Notes under the pieces: generated by a model
Databases searched by the model: none
What the model saw: the letters and a program-made list of their open reading frames with translations, nothing else
What the model was told of the DNA's origin: nothing
Shown: positions 12,401 through 23,367 of the stretch, piece after piece
Layout of the letters: the number at the start of each line of letters is the position of its first letter
Position numbering within the stretch: the first letter of the stretch is position 1
Assembly (NCBI GenBank): GCA_002914805.1
Contig: JXTB01000633.1
Location: forward strand, 144,451 to 208,450
Direction of reading: 5' to 3'
Length of the DNA: 64,000 nt
DNA from: Parasponia andersonii
Lineage: Eukaryota > Streptophyta > Magnoliopsida > Rosales > Cannabaceae
Position numbers and translations under genes: made by a program

Positions 12401-14991
12401 AGTCACTTGTTCTAACGAATCACAAGCAAGTTGGGAATGGACAACATTTGCTCACTAGCTTGAGGGGGAGTGTTGACAAATCCACAATCTGATCATGTGT
12501 GTGTCATGTGTGATAGCATGGGCATGAGTATCATGTGTGTGCCATATTTACTTAGCACGGGCAAGAGCATATTACAGCCATGTGTGTTTTCTAAGTGCTT
12601 TCTGATTATATTCCCTAACTAATTAATTATTAGTTGTCAAGGGAACATTTATAACCTAGGAGTTCTTATATATTTTGATGTACCAAAGTGAGAAAGTGAG
12701 GGCAATAATAATCAATATATCAAGTCAGTTTTTTTCTGTCATTTTGTTTACATGTTCAAACAATGTGTGACGTGTAAAGGTTGTTACCTGTCTATGGGTT
12801 TGTCCATGTGATTAGAATTAGTTGTATTTGTTTCTGTTTATGTCTTTTTGTGGTAAACTCTCCTCAATTGCATCTTGCACAATGAAGGATTTTAGTTTGC
12901 CCTTTTAGCATTTTTCTTTTTATTTCCCGCCCCCCTTTATCCTCTGGACAGTGTTCTACCGTAGTTTTGCAAAATTTTCTCCCACAAATGACAAATAACC
13001 TTGTGTAATTTCAATACTTTGTACAATTCTAACTAAACTGTAGCATGTATAGTTCGTAAAAATCTGCTGGTTAATTATATTCTTATAATTACTCAAGTGC
13101 TATGTAAGTAGCGTAAAAGTAATCAGCGACAACTAATCAAAATGATGTAGACAAAACTAAATATTTTAGGAATATTATTATTATTACTATTATTATGTAG
13201 GTTTTTATTTAATTATTAGGTTTATTTTAATTCTGAGTAACTGGTTTTAAGTTTCCTCTTTTCAATAGTTTCTAGAATTTGTCTAGTTGCCTAATTGTGT
13301 CTAATTGCTTATCTACAAATAGGCTTAGCTATGTATTTGTTTTAGAGATTATGAGTGAATGAACTAATTAAAGTTATTATGTTTCTCTCTCTTTGATTCT
13401 CTTTTTTCTAAATTCTTGTCTTAATTCTCTATTGCTCTTCTACCTAGTCACATGTTTCTGTCTTGATTCTATCACCTTGCTCTTCTAGCTATTCTCTTTC
13501 TATTTTCTCATCTTATCATACATCACAAAATCACGGTTATTGTATACTTTTTGCATAGTTAAAACATCTGTTCTCTTGATAATGGAAAAGCAAAACATGT
13601 TTAGTTGGTTTCTCTAACTTGCGGGACATCATGTGAATTCTTAATAGTATTTTGTTTCAAATTTCTCTCTAAGTCTCCTTAACTATGCTTAAGTGGGATT
13701 TTCTGTGGTTATAGATAGTTTCAGGTTCCGTGTGAATGTTTTGCTTTGCAGCTTTCTTCCAACCTAAGCAATTTTATTTGTCTTGTGGTGCTTGATTTCC
13801 CTTACACAGGCAGTCTCTAGAAGAGCCACCTTACATGAGATGATTAGAGACTATGTCCAGGCAGCCAGTGACCTCCGGAGACTCACATCCATTCTTGTAA
13901 GCCAATCTTCTGACAATACAAAAGAGTATAGCTCTTCAGGTCGATCCACGGGCAGTGTAAAAGATTTAAGGCAAGCTCAAATGCGTCTGCCAATTATGGA
14001 AGAAGAAGCTAAGAAAGGAGTTTCCTTGGACTTTTATCTCATTTTGTAAGTTATTGCTGTTCTGACCAGTTAGAATCATACGATTACCTGGATCATGAGC
14101 AATGGAATTAGTGCTTCATCATACTATTGCTTCTGTTTTCTGCTATCTTTTTCAGTCATTATGGGATGAACCTTTATTGAAAAACCTGTCGCAATATTGT
14201 TTCTGAAAACGTATTTAATCCCAACGTCCATTTCTTAGTCAAGTTTATTTGAGTTTCGGAGTATGAGAATGTCGTACCAAATCGAACTGAGGACACTTAT
14301 AAATCTAAATGCAGGGGTAGTAAACAAACTGATACAAGTCCTGACATCAAGAAAGCTTATCGGAAGGCAGCTCTCAGGCATCACCCGGACAAGGTTTTAG
14401 CTTCTCCTTACCTTGCATTTTATATTTTTTTTAGTCTTGCTTGAGTTACTTTTTTGCTCATTTTCCCTTTCACTTTGGTTGGATTCAGGCTGGCCAGTCC
14501 CTTGCAAGAAGTGATAGTGGAGATGAGGGAAGACTTTGGAAAGAAATCTCCCAGGAGGTTCACAACGATGCTGACCGGCTTTTTAAAATGATTGGAGAGG
14601 CATATGCAGTACTTTCAGACTCTGATAAGGTTTGTCAGCCCTACAATTTTTCGTTGAGATGTTTATAAGCACTCTGGATTTTGTTGCGCATATGATATGC
14701 TATTGAAATTTACCAGCTACATATATTGGCCTCTCATGATGTTCAAAGTGCTTTATCCCACCATTTTTCTGTTAACAGCGCACACAGTATGATCTTGACG
14801 AGGAGTTGAGAAAAGGGACTAAGAGAAGCAATGGAAGCAGCAGTCATGGAAGACATTCAGATGCCTATAGTTCTGGAAGCAGCAATTCTAGAAGACATGA
14901 TTACCAGAGCTCTCCGTTTGAGAGGAGTTCAAACAGACGAAACTTCAGGGATAACTGGAAGACTTATGGGAACTCATATTCTAGATGGTAA
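6406..14991 (+). CDS. TPR-repeat and J-domain co-chaperone (DNAJC7/plant TTL-type), 3' part, five exons
   Basis: Exons by GT-AG splicing: 6406-6605, 13810-14045, 14315-14393, 14489-14629, 14779-14991 (stop TAA 14989-14991), about 288 codons in continuous frame. The first exon encodes a TPR helix pair ([18 protein letters not shown], then [18 protein letters not shown]). The second completes a TPR ([20 protein letters not shown]). Exons 2-4 form the J domain: [20 protein letters not shown] with the HPD motif that stimulates Hsp70 ATPase intact, an insert containing [15 protein letters not shown], and [13 protein letters not shown]. The C-terminus is Ser/Arg/Gly-rich. Plant proteins of this kind are far longer, with more TPRs upstream. 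Those exons are not between 3977 and 6405, so they lie left of the window or are lost. The first exon starts in phase 2 after an acceptor, so it is internal. The 7.2-kb intron between the first two exons carries copia-2. Confidence 0.88.
6771..7051 (+). repeat. Copia-2 5' LTR
   Basis: 281 bp, starts TGTTGACAAATCC and ends TTTGTTTACA, matching 12471-12752 along its full length. Target duplication TGTTC precedes it. Confidence 0.95.
7420..8215 (+). pseudogene. Copia-2 gag
   Basis: A degraded start (RLNEKNY-like near 7420, early stops and frame changes) is followed by a clean frame 7728-8111 with [34 protein letters not shown] and [12 protein letters not shown], the UBN2-type gag signature. After an in-frame TAG a C-x2-C-x4-H-x4-C zinc knuckle ([14 protein letters not shown], about 8130-8170) and WKLIGKPP follow. 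Confidence 0.85.
8323..10060 (+). pseudogene. Copia-2 protease and integrase region
   Basis: The protease motif [12 protein letters not shown] is intact (about 8450-8485). Downstream are [11 protein letters not shown], a GAG-pre-integrase segment (8897 on) and the integrase core, with catalytic residues in [15 protein letters not shown] and [11 protein letters not shown] all present. A stop at about 9255 and another after LSALSQF (about 9508) break the frame, and the C-terminal segment with [18 protein letters not shown] shifts frame near 9660. Copia integrase inserts element cDNA. This copy is inactive. Confidence 0.86.
10290..12425 (+). pseudogene. Copia-2 reverse transcriptase and RNase H, split by nested LTR
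   Basis: RT begins [20 protein letters not shown], continues [13 protein letters not shown] and QETFAPVAK, then shifts frame at about 10555. It continues through [18 protein letters not shown], a stop at about 10738, and the catalytic [13 protein letters not shown] (about 10847-10885). At 11100 the frame is cut by the nested element, and resumes at 11760 with [24 protein letters not shown] and the RNase H part ([12 protein letters not shown], near 12225-12260) to a region near the polypurine tract. Confidence 0.9.
11101..11755. repeat. Solo LTR nested in copia-2
   Basis: A 655-bp insertion begins TGTCACGACCC and ends GGGGTGTAACA, giving the TG...CA ends and short terminal palindrome of many plant Ty3/gypsy LTRs. 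The interrupted codons are flanked by TGAA on both sides (11097-11100 and 11756-11759). Removing the insert plus one TGAA restores the reading of the RT C-terminus (…HKLAE-TIED…). A TRIM or a TIR element is possible, but no internal region is seen. The duplication is 4 bp (5 bp with one mismatch). Confidence 0.75.
12471..12752 (+). repeat. Copia-2 3' LTR
   Basis: 282 bp, preceded by the polypurine tract TTGAGGGGGAG and followed by the target duplication TGTTC. Confidence 0.95.
12758..13809. other. DnaJ intron, remainder
   Basis: T-rich intron sequence between the copia-2 target duplication and the acceptor CTTACACAG. No other element or coding signal seen. Confidence 0.7.
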
Positions 14992-16436
14992 CGAGTTACT
15001 GGGAGAGACCAACAGAAGCCTTTCTAACTTACCAAGTTGTCCAAGACTTATCGGAATCGACAGGCCACCAGTGGTGATGCCGAGTTGCAGTTTTGGGATT
15101 GAATCTGCTAGAAACGACTGCAACCGTTGGTCTGAAATGACGGTTCGATTCCATGAGTTATATTTATGAAGGAAAACGGAAGATTTGGATTGGATCTTTT
15201 ACAAAGCTGCAATTTCGTGTTACATGATATATAACCTTAAATTATTTTATCCGAGCTATATTGACTGTCCTTTAGCTAATACTAATTGCCGACGATCAGT
15301 GGCCGCGATTCTTTAGCCTTCATGAGTTTTGACTAATAATTGTCGAGAATACAGAGCTGCAACGTTTTCACTTTACACTATACGAAATGTATACGGAAAC
15401 AAATATTGAATTTTGAATTTATTGATGCAATGTATTCAGCAATACAGAACTTTAAAAAGAACGCAGTTGTGCCCTTTTATTTTTCTTATTCTGTTTACAA
15501 AGAATACTGAATTTATTGTTTATATTTATTCAGCAATATAGGGCTTGAAAAAGAAAGCATATGTTTAGTACCCTCATTAAACGAGAGTTTTTTTTTTGAA
15601 CAAAAGTGTTAAAACACTGTAAATAATATAATATGATCTTGTATAATATAAAATAAATTAATAATTCACCAAAAAATGAGTGTATTATATCGTTTTGGAT
15701 TGTATTGTGTTCTCTTTCAAGGTTCTGAATTTCTATCTCATCACACTTTTTCTTCTACTTTCGTTCTTGCTCTTAATCCTCTCTTTCTCATATTATTTTA
15801 TCAACCCTTTATTATTTTATCAAGCCTTCATTTATGAGACTAATTTATACATCCTACAATACGTTTGCAAACCCAACCCAAATAATGTAGGGTATTATAT
15901 TTTCATGTTAACAGAAAAGGTGGATAAGATTCCAATAGTATATCACTTTCTAGAATTATACTCTTTTTGGTTAGATTTCTAAAGGCATGTAAGAATTCGA
16001 ACTATTAACTTCACTCTCCAAGTGAAAAGACCTTAAAGTGAACGTCTCGTCACTTCGATCATCCATTGAGTGTAGTGTAGTATGTTATACGCTACAAATC
16101 TACAATTCAGTATACAATTTGCTAGTCACGTACCAGACGTGGCCTTCAGTGTTTATCTTGAAGCTGTAAAATCCTTACTAATTAAAAGGCTAAAAAGTGA
16201 AAATCGTAACTTCAACCCACCAAAAAAAAAGGCAGATAAATAATTGAATTCTGCATTTAAGAGCGGTAAGAAATTAACAAAATAAATAAACTCCATGGGC
16301 ATAAGCCCCAAAAGTAGAGTAAACTCTTTCAACAAAGACAAACTGCTCTTGCTAGTACAGGAAAATTCCAGCAATAATTGTCAATGTAAATTACTGAAGT
16401 TCTCTTAATTCAAATTCTTAGAAACTTCGCCCACCA
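14992..16436. other. Convergent intergenic region (3' ends of DnaJ and eIF3e genes)
   Basis: Holds the 3' UTRs of two genes that face each other. A hydrophobic 100-codon frame at 15680-15982 has no recognisable features and base use like its AT-rich surroundings, so I do not call it a gene. Confidence 0.7.
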
Positions 16437-19188
16437 TCAAGCTGCTTGTGTCTGACCCTGAGCGTGTTGCAGAACCTGACCGACTAACTTGTAAGTACGA
16501 CCTGATAATGCCTTTGTGTGGTCTATCAGTTGCTCATACCTGGAAAAATGCAAGACTAATTAAACCATAAATTGTGTGGAAAAATAGGTTGAACTTGGGG
16601 AAGATGGTCTACGAGAGAGACAGATGTTTTGGGCATATCAATCTGCATCAACAACTTACACATTGAGATGATTAGGTTCCATGACAACAGTTCCTGTCTT
16701 TGAGTCAACCTTGGCATCGAGCTTAGACGTTCGAATAAGATTAACAATCCATCTCTCAGCCTCTTCATAATTCAAATTCAATTTCTCCGCAAGCACTCTG
16801 CCAAAAACACCAGCTCCATAAGTTGTATTTCATCTCAGAAACATAAACAAAAGCAAATCACATCTATGAATCTACCCTAACCCCATACCATCACAACTAA
16901 GGCTAAATTTAAGGTCTACTACAATATTCACAGTTCTACCATTTAACACGTAATAATGGATTATTAAAAATATATGACATGACATTTGATGCAGAATCAA
17001 TAACATACCCCATATCAATGCGTCGGTGTATCCGGCAATATGTCTCAAAGATAAATAGTCGGGCATTTTCAAGAAACTCGTCTCTGATCGGTACAGTAGA
17101 GAAGTTACCTTCTTCAAGTCTCTTTCCAAGAAAAGGATCATTCAGTATTACCTACATTGTCATAACAAGTAAGCAAAGCCCACACATCAGTACCCTATTT
17201 AAAAATGTAAAAGCTGTTTATCAACACTAATGTTCTTGGTCACACAAGTATGATTGGCAAGTGAGGCACTTTGGGATGAAAACTTACATCTTCACACTCT
17301 TTCATCTTCTTTTGTGCCCCATCGAAATCATAATTGACATACACACAAGCTAGAAACTCCGTAATGGGATCCCTGTAAGAGTGTTGCTCCTGCTGAATAA
17401 CTTTAATGAAATCTTTGAACTGTGGCCTCCTCCTCTTGTTAACAATGAAAGCAGTGGCCAAGTATCGTATAAGATGGGGAGCATTGGTCTGAATGGCATT
17501 TAGATACCTGAAAAAAGTAAAAACTGAGATCATAAAGAATAGAACTACAAAAGAATCTTACCTACACAATACAAGAAAATACTGCCACATGCAGAGAACA
17601 ATGTCAACTAACAATTTATAAGGTACTTAATGCAAGATAATTGCGATAGGTTCACAACTTACAAGTGAATCCACACAAGGTATATATATACATAGATATA
17701 TAAATATAAATATAAATATATATATATATATATGTAAAGCACTAAGGCTATTGCAAATGTCAATAAGCTGCCTACATAAGGAAGCAATGAAACTGAATTG
17801 ACTGGCCTTACAAGGAACAAAAGCAGCATTGAGATAGAATCAGATCCATTACTTACAAGCAATTTACAATACTTTCATAAAGCGTTACTTCAATTAAAGT
17901 ATAGAGTAAAGTACATAAACAATTGGGTGTACAGAACATACTTGTCCTGATTAAACAGGTCAATGATCTGCGATCTTCCATTGTCATGGTTGAAAAATAT
18001 GAAGAGACTCCAATGCATTAGCCATATTCTACTCTGCACTTGATTCATAGGTGAACTGAAACTCTATAGCAACAATCGCAAGATGTAACAAAACTTTAGT
18101 ATTAAGACCTCGATAATTCAAACCAAAAAATAAAAAAAGTTGTGTTGTGAGTGGAGATAGAGACCTTTGAATCAATAATCTCTTTCAACCGATTAAGCTC
18201 TTCAAGAGCAATATCCCAGTTTTGCATCAAAATCTCAGCTGCCAACTTCCCCCACAAAGCACTCAGACTCCTTTCACTGTTTGTGCACAAGGCCCTGTAC
18301 TGATACAGATAGTCAGCAGCACCAGAGTAGTTTCCACACTCGAACTGAAATTTAGCATACTCGTACAATGCTTCTATCTGGTCCGGGCCAATCTGGTCAA
18401 AAATCATTATTCAAGTAAATCAAACACCCTCTAAAAGAAAAGGGTAGTGAGCACATCGAAAAATAAACAACTAATACAGACTTTCCATAACTCCAGAACG
18501 ATTCCATCTAGACAATGCAAACTGTAATTCTACTAAATACCCAGAAAAGCTTGCATATACAAGGTTATAATTACTAGCTCTAAGTAAAAAATTTCAAAAA
18601 ATTAACAACCAAAGTAGCTAATTTGACCAATTAAATTGAAATAACCATAGCCATAATCAGATTATTCACAAGAAAACCCTAAAAAAAAAAAAAAACCTGA
18701 TAACGGTCATTAAGCATCTGGAGATTGTACTGCTTGTCAGCCCTCAATTCCTGAACCGCAGCCGGGTTCTGCAAAAACGTAACGAGCGGCGCCGCCGAAT
18801 CCTCTAAAGCCTTCAGCCGAGCAACCACATCCGCCCTCCTCTCCACCATATCTTTCATCAACACAAAAACCCCGTCAAAACCCCCAAAACCCAAAAAAAA
18901 ATCAAAATCAAAATTTCCTAACAATTGACAGAACAAAACAGTACATCTATAGATAAACAGATATACTGATATACGTATACCTTGGGGAACGTCTTCGGTG
19001 TGGTAAAGGGACTTGTGAATGTCCATGGCGTAATCAACCATGTTGGTCTTGTTGAGAAGCTCGATCTTGGACTTGAGGATCTGCTCATCTGGGTAGAGCT
19101 GGCTCTCCTGAAGAAACTCGAGCAAAGGGAAGACGAGATGGCGGTCGAGATTCGGAGCTATGCGCGGCGTTAGGTCGTAATCCGCCAT
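16437..19188 (-). CDS. eIF3e: Eukaryotic translation initiation factor 3 subunit E (INT6 family)
   Basis: Eight exons on the minus strand: 19188-18981, 18851-18697, 18392-18165, 18063-17942, 17507-17288, 17151-17009, 16797-16660, 16539-16437; 1317 nt, 438 aa plus TGA, close to the family's ~440 aa. All introns are GT-AG and the frame is continuous. The N-terminus [20 protein letters not shown] and the segments [58 protein letters not shown] and [20 protein letters not shown] (PCI domain, about residues 250-400) are diagnostic. eIF3e is a core octamer subunit of eIF3, which loads mRNA on the 40S ribosome in the cytosol. The start at 19188 is chosen because the family begins near MxxYDLTP; an in-frame ATG at 19209 would add seven residues. 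A MITE (19237-19701) replaces the proximal upstream region. A broken copy of exon 7 lies at 45.8 kb. Confidence 0.97.
17683..17735. repeat. AT-rich microsatellite in eIF3e intron 4
   Basis: TATATATA/AAATATAAATAT tract inside the intron between exons 4 and 5 of eIF3e. Confidence 0.85.
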
Positions 19189-19236
19189 TGTTGATGTTTG
19201 GGTCGGCATCTCTCTCTTCTGTCTATATATATTATA

Positions 19237-19701
19237 GGGTTTTTAGCTCCTGTGGTCCCTGAACGTTTTCCAATATGACAATTTAGTCCTTCAACTAAAA
19301 TAAGTGACAAATGGGTCCTCAAATTTATAATAATGCTACCACTTGGTCCAAAATGTAAACGGGTGTTTGTTATGGAACGGAGCTTGTGATCCTTGAACTT
19401 TTTAAAAGGTGACAAATTGTATTTTTACTGTAAATTTATGGTCTTATTGGTCACTTTTTTCTTAGTTTAAAAATTGTGAAGAAATTATTACCTTTTAAAA
19501 AATTCAAAGGCTAAAGGTGCTAAAAACTCTCTGCAAATGAAAGAAGAATTCGGAGGCTCCATTACAAAACAAACATCTGTCTTCAATTTGGACCAAATTA
19601 TAGCATTATTGTAAATTTAAGGATGAATTTGTTACTTTTTCAGTTCAAGGATGAATTTGTCATATTTTAAAAAGTTCAGGGACCACATGTACTATAAATC
19701 C
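19237..19701. mobile_element. Mutator-like MITE with long inverted arms, at the eIF3e promoter
   Basis: Left arm about 19237-19380 and right arm about 19550-19701 are inverted copies over about 145 bp, by eye roughly 75% identical. Both contain TGTGGTCCCTGAAC near the tip, then TATGACAA, TAATGCTA, TTGGTCC and GTGTTTGTT/ATGTTTGTT in mirrored order. Outer tips: GGGTTTTTAGCTCC and GGATTTATAGTACA. Flanks TATATTATA (19228-19236) and TATATAATA (19702-19710) match 8 of 9, the duplication length of Mutator-like elements. There is no coding capacity. RNA from it would fold into a long hairpin. The tip lies about 48 bp upstream of the eIF3e ATG. Confidence 0.8.
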
Positions 19702-20649
19702 TATATAATAAAGGGGAATGTCATATTACTTTTTTAACGTGTATTTTCACACTTTATTCAATTTATATCTCGTATTTTGTTTATTATTAATATTGACCAT
19801 TAGATTTAATATTTATTACAAATTGAAATCATGATACTAACTTAGAGAAATTAATTTACGAAAATAATTTAATAAATTTATCTTCAGATTAGTTTTTATA
19901 TGGTTTAATTTTAATTTTTTAAAAGATATTTTAGTAAATTAACTATTCTAAATTAGTGTCAATGTATAAATTTGTAGTAAATATTAAATCTTTAAGTCAG
20001 TGTTGATAATAATCAAAACACAAGATACAATTTAAATAAAGTGTCAAAATACAAAGTATAAAAGTGATATTATCCCTGTAATAAGTCTGAATAAGGAGGT
20101 GCACTCCAACTTTTTTATTTTCCTTTTATACCATTTTTTAAAAAATTAATGTCAAGATATAAATTTGTAACAAATATTAAATTTAAGAATCAATGTTGAT
20201 AACTAAAACACAATGTATAATTTGACCAAAATATCAAAATACAAAATATAAAAGTGATATTATTTCTATAATAAGTCTGAATAAGTAGGTGCACTCCAAC
20301 CTTTTTATTTTCCTTTTATACTGTTTTTTTGTTTTGAATTTCATTAATATAATGCTAATTTAGTAATTCTTAATTTCACTTTTTTTTTTTCCAAAGAGTA
20401 AATATTAGGAAGTGGACCGTTTGTAAACGTGAGCATTTTTTATTACTTTACTTTTTTTTTTTAATTTTAAAATCTATCTACTTCACATATGTTTTTGATT
20501 GTTTTTNAGAGAAAATAAACAAAATGTGATAGTTTTTTCGATTACTATTCTATTTTTAAAATTTTTAGAATATTCATAATTTAATTTTTATTTTTTTATG
20601 ATATGATTGATCCTATTATTATTTTTTCATGCTATGATTAGTTATAATA

Positions 20650-20890
20650 TATACATGTATTATATAATATTTAATTTAATTTAATATTAATGATATTTTA
20701 TAAAAATTTAATTCATCGAATAAATAGTTGTGTTATATTCGTCTCATCAAAATAAATATAGAGAAAGATAAATGCATAATTTAATATTTTATATAATATT
20801 ATACTTAATTTAATATTAATAATTCTTTATATTAAATCTAGTTCATCGAATGTCAAAATTTGTACTACATTCGTCTCATCAAAATAAATA
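20650..20890. repeat. Diverged direct duplication
   Basis: Two imperfect copies share ATATAATATTTAATTTAA-like words followed by TTCATCGAAT and TCGTCTCATCAAAATAAATA (20711-20758 and 20842-20890). It is older than the adjacent 66-bp duplication. Confidence 0.6.
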
Positions 20891-20934
20891 TATTTTTTTA
20901 ATGTTGAAATACATTGAATCTAACTATAAATTAA

Positions 20935-21066
20935 AGTTAATGTATACAATATTAATACCACTCGCGTAAAATGCAATATAACGATTAATTGTTGATATAC
21001 AGTTAATGTATACAATATTAATACAACTCGCGTAAAATGCAATATAACGATTAATTGTTGATATAC
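20935..21066. repeat. Near-perfect 66-bp tandem duplication
   Basis: Two head-to-tail 66-bp units (20935-21000, 21001-21066), each starting AGTTAATGTATAC and ending GTTGATATAC. They differ by about one base in the CCACTCGCG/CAACTCGCG segment, so the duplication is recent. Confidence 0.95.
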
Positions 21067-21387
21067 TATGTACATTTACTGGCCACGTGCCTCAAGCATG
21101 TATTGTACACTAGTATTTGGAGAAAGTTCGAAAAGTGCCACTTAAGCTCTCAGTTACTATCCTCCCTAGATAGACAGGATATGTCATATGTTGAGAAATT
21201 TACACTTTTCGGTCTTAGTGTTTTCATTATTACACTTTAGTCCCTTAACTTCAAGAAAGTTGCATATTTATTCTTTAGTAATTATTGATTTTTCTCTTAA
21301 TAATAAAAGACAATAAATAACAATAATAATCAATAATGACAACAAAGCACCTTGATTTTTTTTTTTTAAAAATTTCCTGTAAAAAGT

Positions 21388-21578
21388 AATCTATGTTCTT
21401 TTTTTTTTTTTGTAATTTATGCAAATTAATACTTTAATATTTTGAATGTCTAATAATATGTAAATTACACAAGCTAACAAATAATCTATGTTCTTTTTTT
21501 TTTTTTAATTTATGCAAATTAATACTTTAATATTTTGAAGGTCTACTAATGTGTACATTATACAAGCTAACGAAGTGG
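21388..21578. repeat. Tandem duplication, period about 95 bp
   Basis: The TAATCTATGTTC(T)n block followed by AATTTATGCAAATTAATAC and ending CAAGCTAACAAA/GAAG occurs twice head to tail, starting near 21388 and 21483, with a handful of substitutions. Confidence 0.9.
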
Positions 21579-22490
21579 TTTTAATCGTAAAAAACTAAAT
21601 TATCCGTTATTAATCAAATAAAAATGTTTCAGACAATAATTTGTACTTTTAATTTATTTTTTGAGTTTTACATTAAAGTAGAAACAAAGAAACTGGAATT
21701 TTAATTTTTTTTAAAAAAAATCTAAATGATTAATGCTTTAACGTTTTTAATAAGTTAATGAAAGATACTTCAGCCTTTTCACATGCTAAGTGTGTAAATT
21801 TGCAGAATTTTTAAATAATAGAGCATAGTTTTACATAAATAAATAATTAGGTTAATATATGGAAAAGTAATCAATTAAGATATTTTCTTTCATTATCCTT
21901 AATAATAATAAGTATCAAAACGTAGTGGCTTAGTTTTATATTTCTTAGCAATCTTAATCATCTCTTCAACATTGGCTAACTATATTTAGCAAATTTTCCA
22001 ACTGAATAGCACATATTCTTTTAGCAAGGGTAGATTTAAGAAACATTTCCTATAATATAAATTGCAGTTTACTCCTTTTATTATGGTACTTTTTGGCACA
22101 TTGTACTTTATATGCGGTGCTGGTTATTTTTTGAAAGGGAGGATCTATTGCTAGTCCTCTGTTTACTCATTCCACCTATTTTCTAAAACGATATATTAAA
22201 TTTTAAGATGTAAATATTGCTTATTACACCCCCTCATTATTCCAAAATTGTCCTAAACATAAATTTAAAAAGAAAATTCTCCCTACCCGTATTCTATATT
22301 CTTTTTATTCATCGTCTATTTGAAATCAATACCGACACTATTCTTTGGTCTTATGAGTAAAATTTGTGCATCAAATAAGTTTTTCTTAAAAAGAAGATAG
22401 TTAAATGGTATGCAAAGTAGATTTTTTTTTTTTTTTTTCCAGAGACAGTGCAAAATAGATTAGTTTTGTGACGTGGCATAACTTCTATGT

Positions 22491-22706
22491 AAGGTTGGCA
22501 ATTCGTGTCAGTAGGTCGGGTTAATTATATATATATTTTTGGTAGGTTAAGTTCGGATTAAGCAAGTTGACTCGAACCCGACTTATTTTTTTTTATTAGT
22601 GTCAAGTGGGTCGATCCAATTTCAACCTGCAATGTTTTTCTTCGACCCTAACCCGCAAAAAATTATGTCGTGTTCGTGTCATATCGTAACCCAAATTGAC
22701 ACCTAT
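22491..22706. mobile_element. Mutator-like MITE with perfect 10-bp target duplication
   Basis: A 216-bp element is flanked by ACTTCTATGT at 22481-22490 and 22707-22716. The ends AAGGTTGGCAATT and the reverse complement of the right end, ATAGGTGTCAATT, are short inverted repeats. The GGTTGGCAATTCGTGTCAG...ACCCAAATTGACACC pattern is a familiar type of plant MITE. No coding capacity. Confidence 0.82.
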
Positions 22707-22716
22707 ACTTCTATGT

Positions 22717-23333
22717 GATCCTTAAGCCATTTATATGTGAAATTGACAATTAAGCTTGTGAAAGAAAAAAAGAAAAAAAAAACCCACTGGATGGCTTAAA
22801 AGATAAGTAATACATTTCACTTTGTTTTTCAATTTCTTTCTTTTTTCTTTTGAGTAAACAACTGTTATGGATGAACATGAACAACACAGATTTGCACATC
22901 AGATAACTTAAAAATAAATAAATAAAGCAAAAAAAATTAAAAACAAAAGATTTCCATATCAAATAGAATAGATAAATTACGATAATTGTGAAAAGATATT
23001 TGTAGATTTTCAATTTCTATACTACTTGATTACTCTTCTAATCTGAATTTTTTTTTCTATTGTTCATATATATATATATATTTATTTATAATAAAAAAGA
23101 GAGATAATCATCATGATTTCTAAGCAATTTTTCCCCCTTTTCTTCACAAACAGGTGGGTTAAGATTGTTTCCCTTTAGAAAAAATCTGTTAAGAAATTTT
23201 AGTTTATTATTATGCACTTTGATATAATTTTGATTAAGGATAATTTTGACAATAAAAAAAACATTTTGAGAAAGGGTGGAGTGAGCAAACCTCTTTGTAA
23301 ACATTCTCATAATACAATTTACAAATTAAATTA

Positions 23334-23367
<34 letters not shown>

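Larger units (their letters stand above)
6771..12752 (+). mobile_element. Copia-2: full-length Ty1/copia insertion in the DnaJ intron
   Basis: Two LTRs (6771-7051 and 12471-12752) flank gag-protease-integrase-RT-RNase H. A perfect 5-bp target duplication TGTTC is at 6766-6770 and 12753-12757. The primer binding site TGGTATCAGAGAAGG starts at 7052. A polypurine tract TTGAGGGGGAG ends at 12470. By eye the LTRs differ at roughly 6% of positions, fewer than copia-3 or the 57-kb element, so this is the youngest of the complete insertions here. Coding frames carry several stops and the RT-RNase H region is interrupted by a nested solo LTR (11101-11755). It lies in the sense direction of its host gene. 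Confidence 0.96.
19711..22480. other. Gene-free AT-rich region with local tandem duplications
   Basis: No gene seen. It contains three short duplicated blocks (20650-20890, 20935-21066, 21388-21578), homopolymer T runs and one N at about 20506. Confidence 0.7.

Noticed and set aside
15680..15982. 100-codon hydrophobic open frame between the two convergent genes
   Set aside because: Composition follows the AT-rich background (Leu/Phe/Tyr-rich), no domain, no promoter context, and it lies in the 3' flanks of neighbouring genes.
19186..19209. Alternative in-frame eIF3e start at 19209
   Set aside because: It would add seven residues not typical of the family. The ATG at 19188 fits the conserved MxxYDLTP start and leaves room for a 5' UTR after the TATA-like element, though leaky use of both cannot be excluded.
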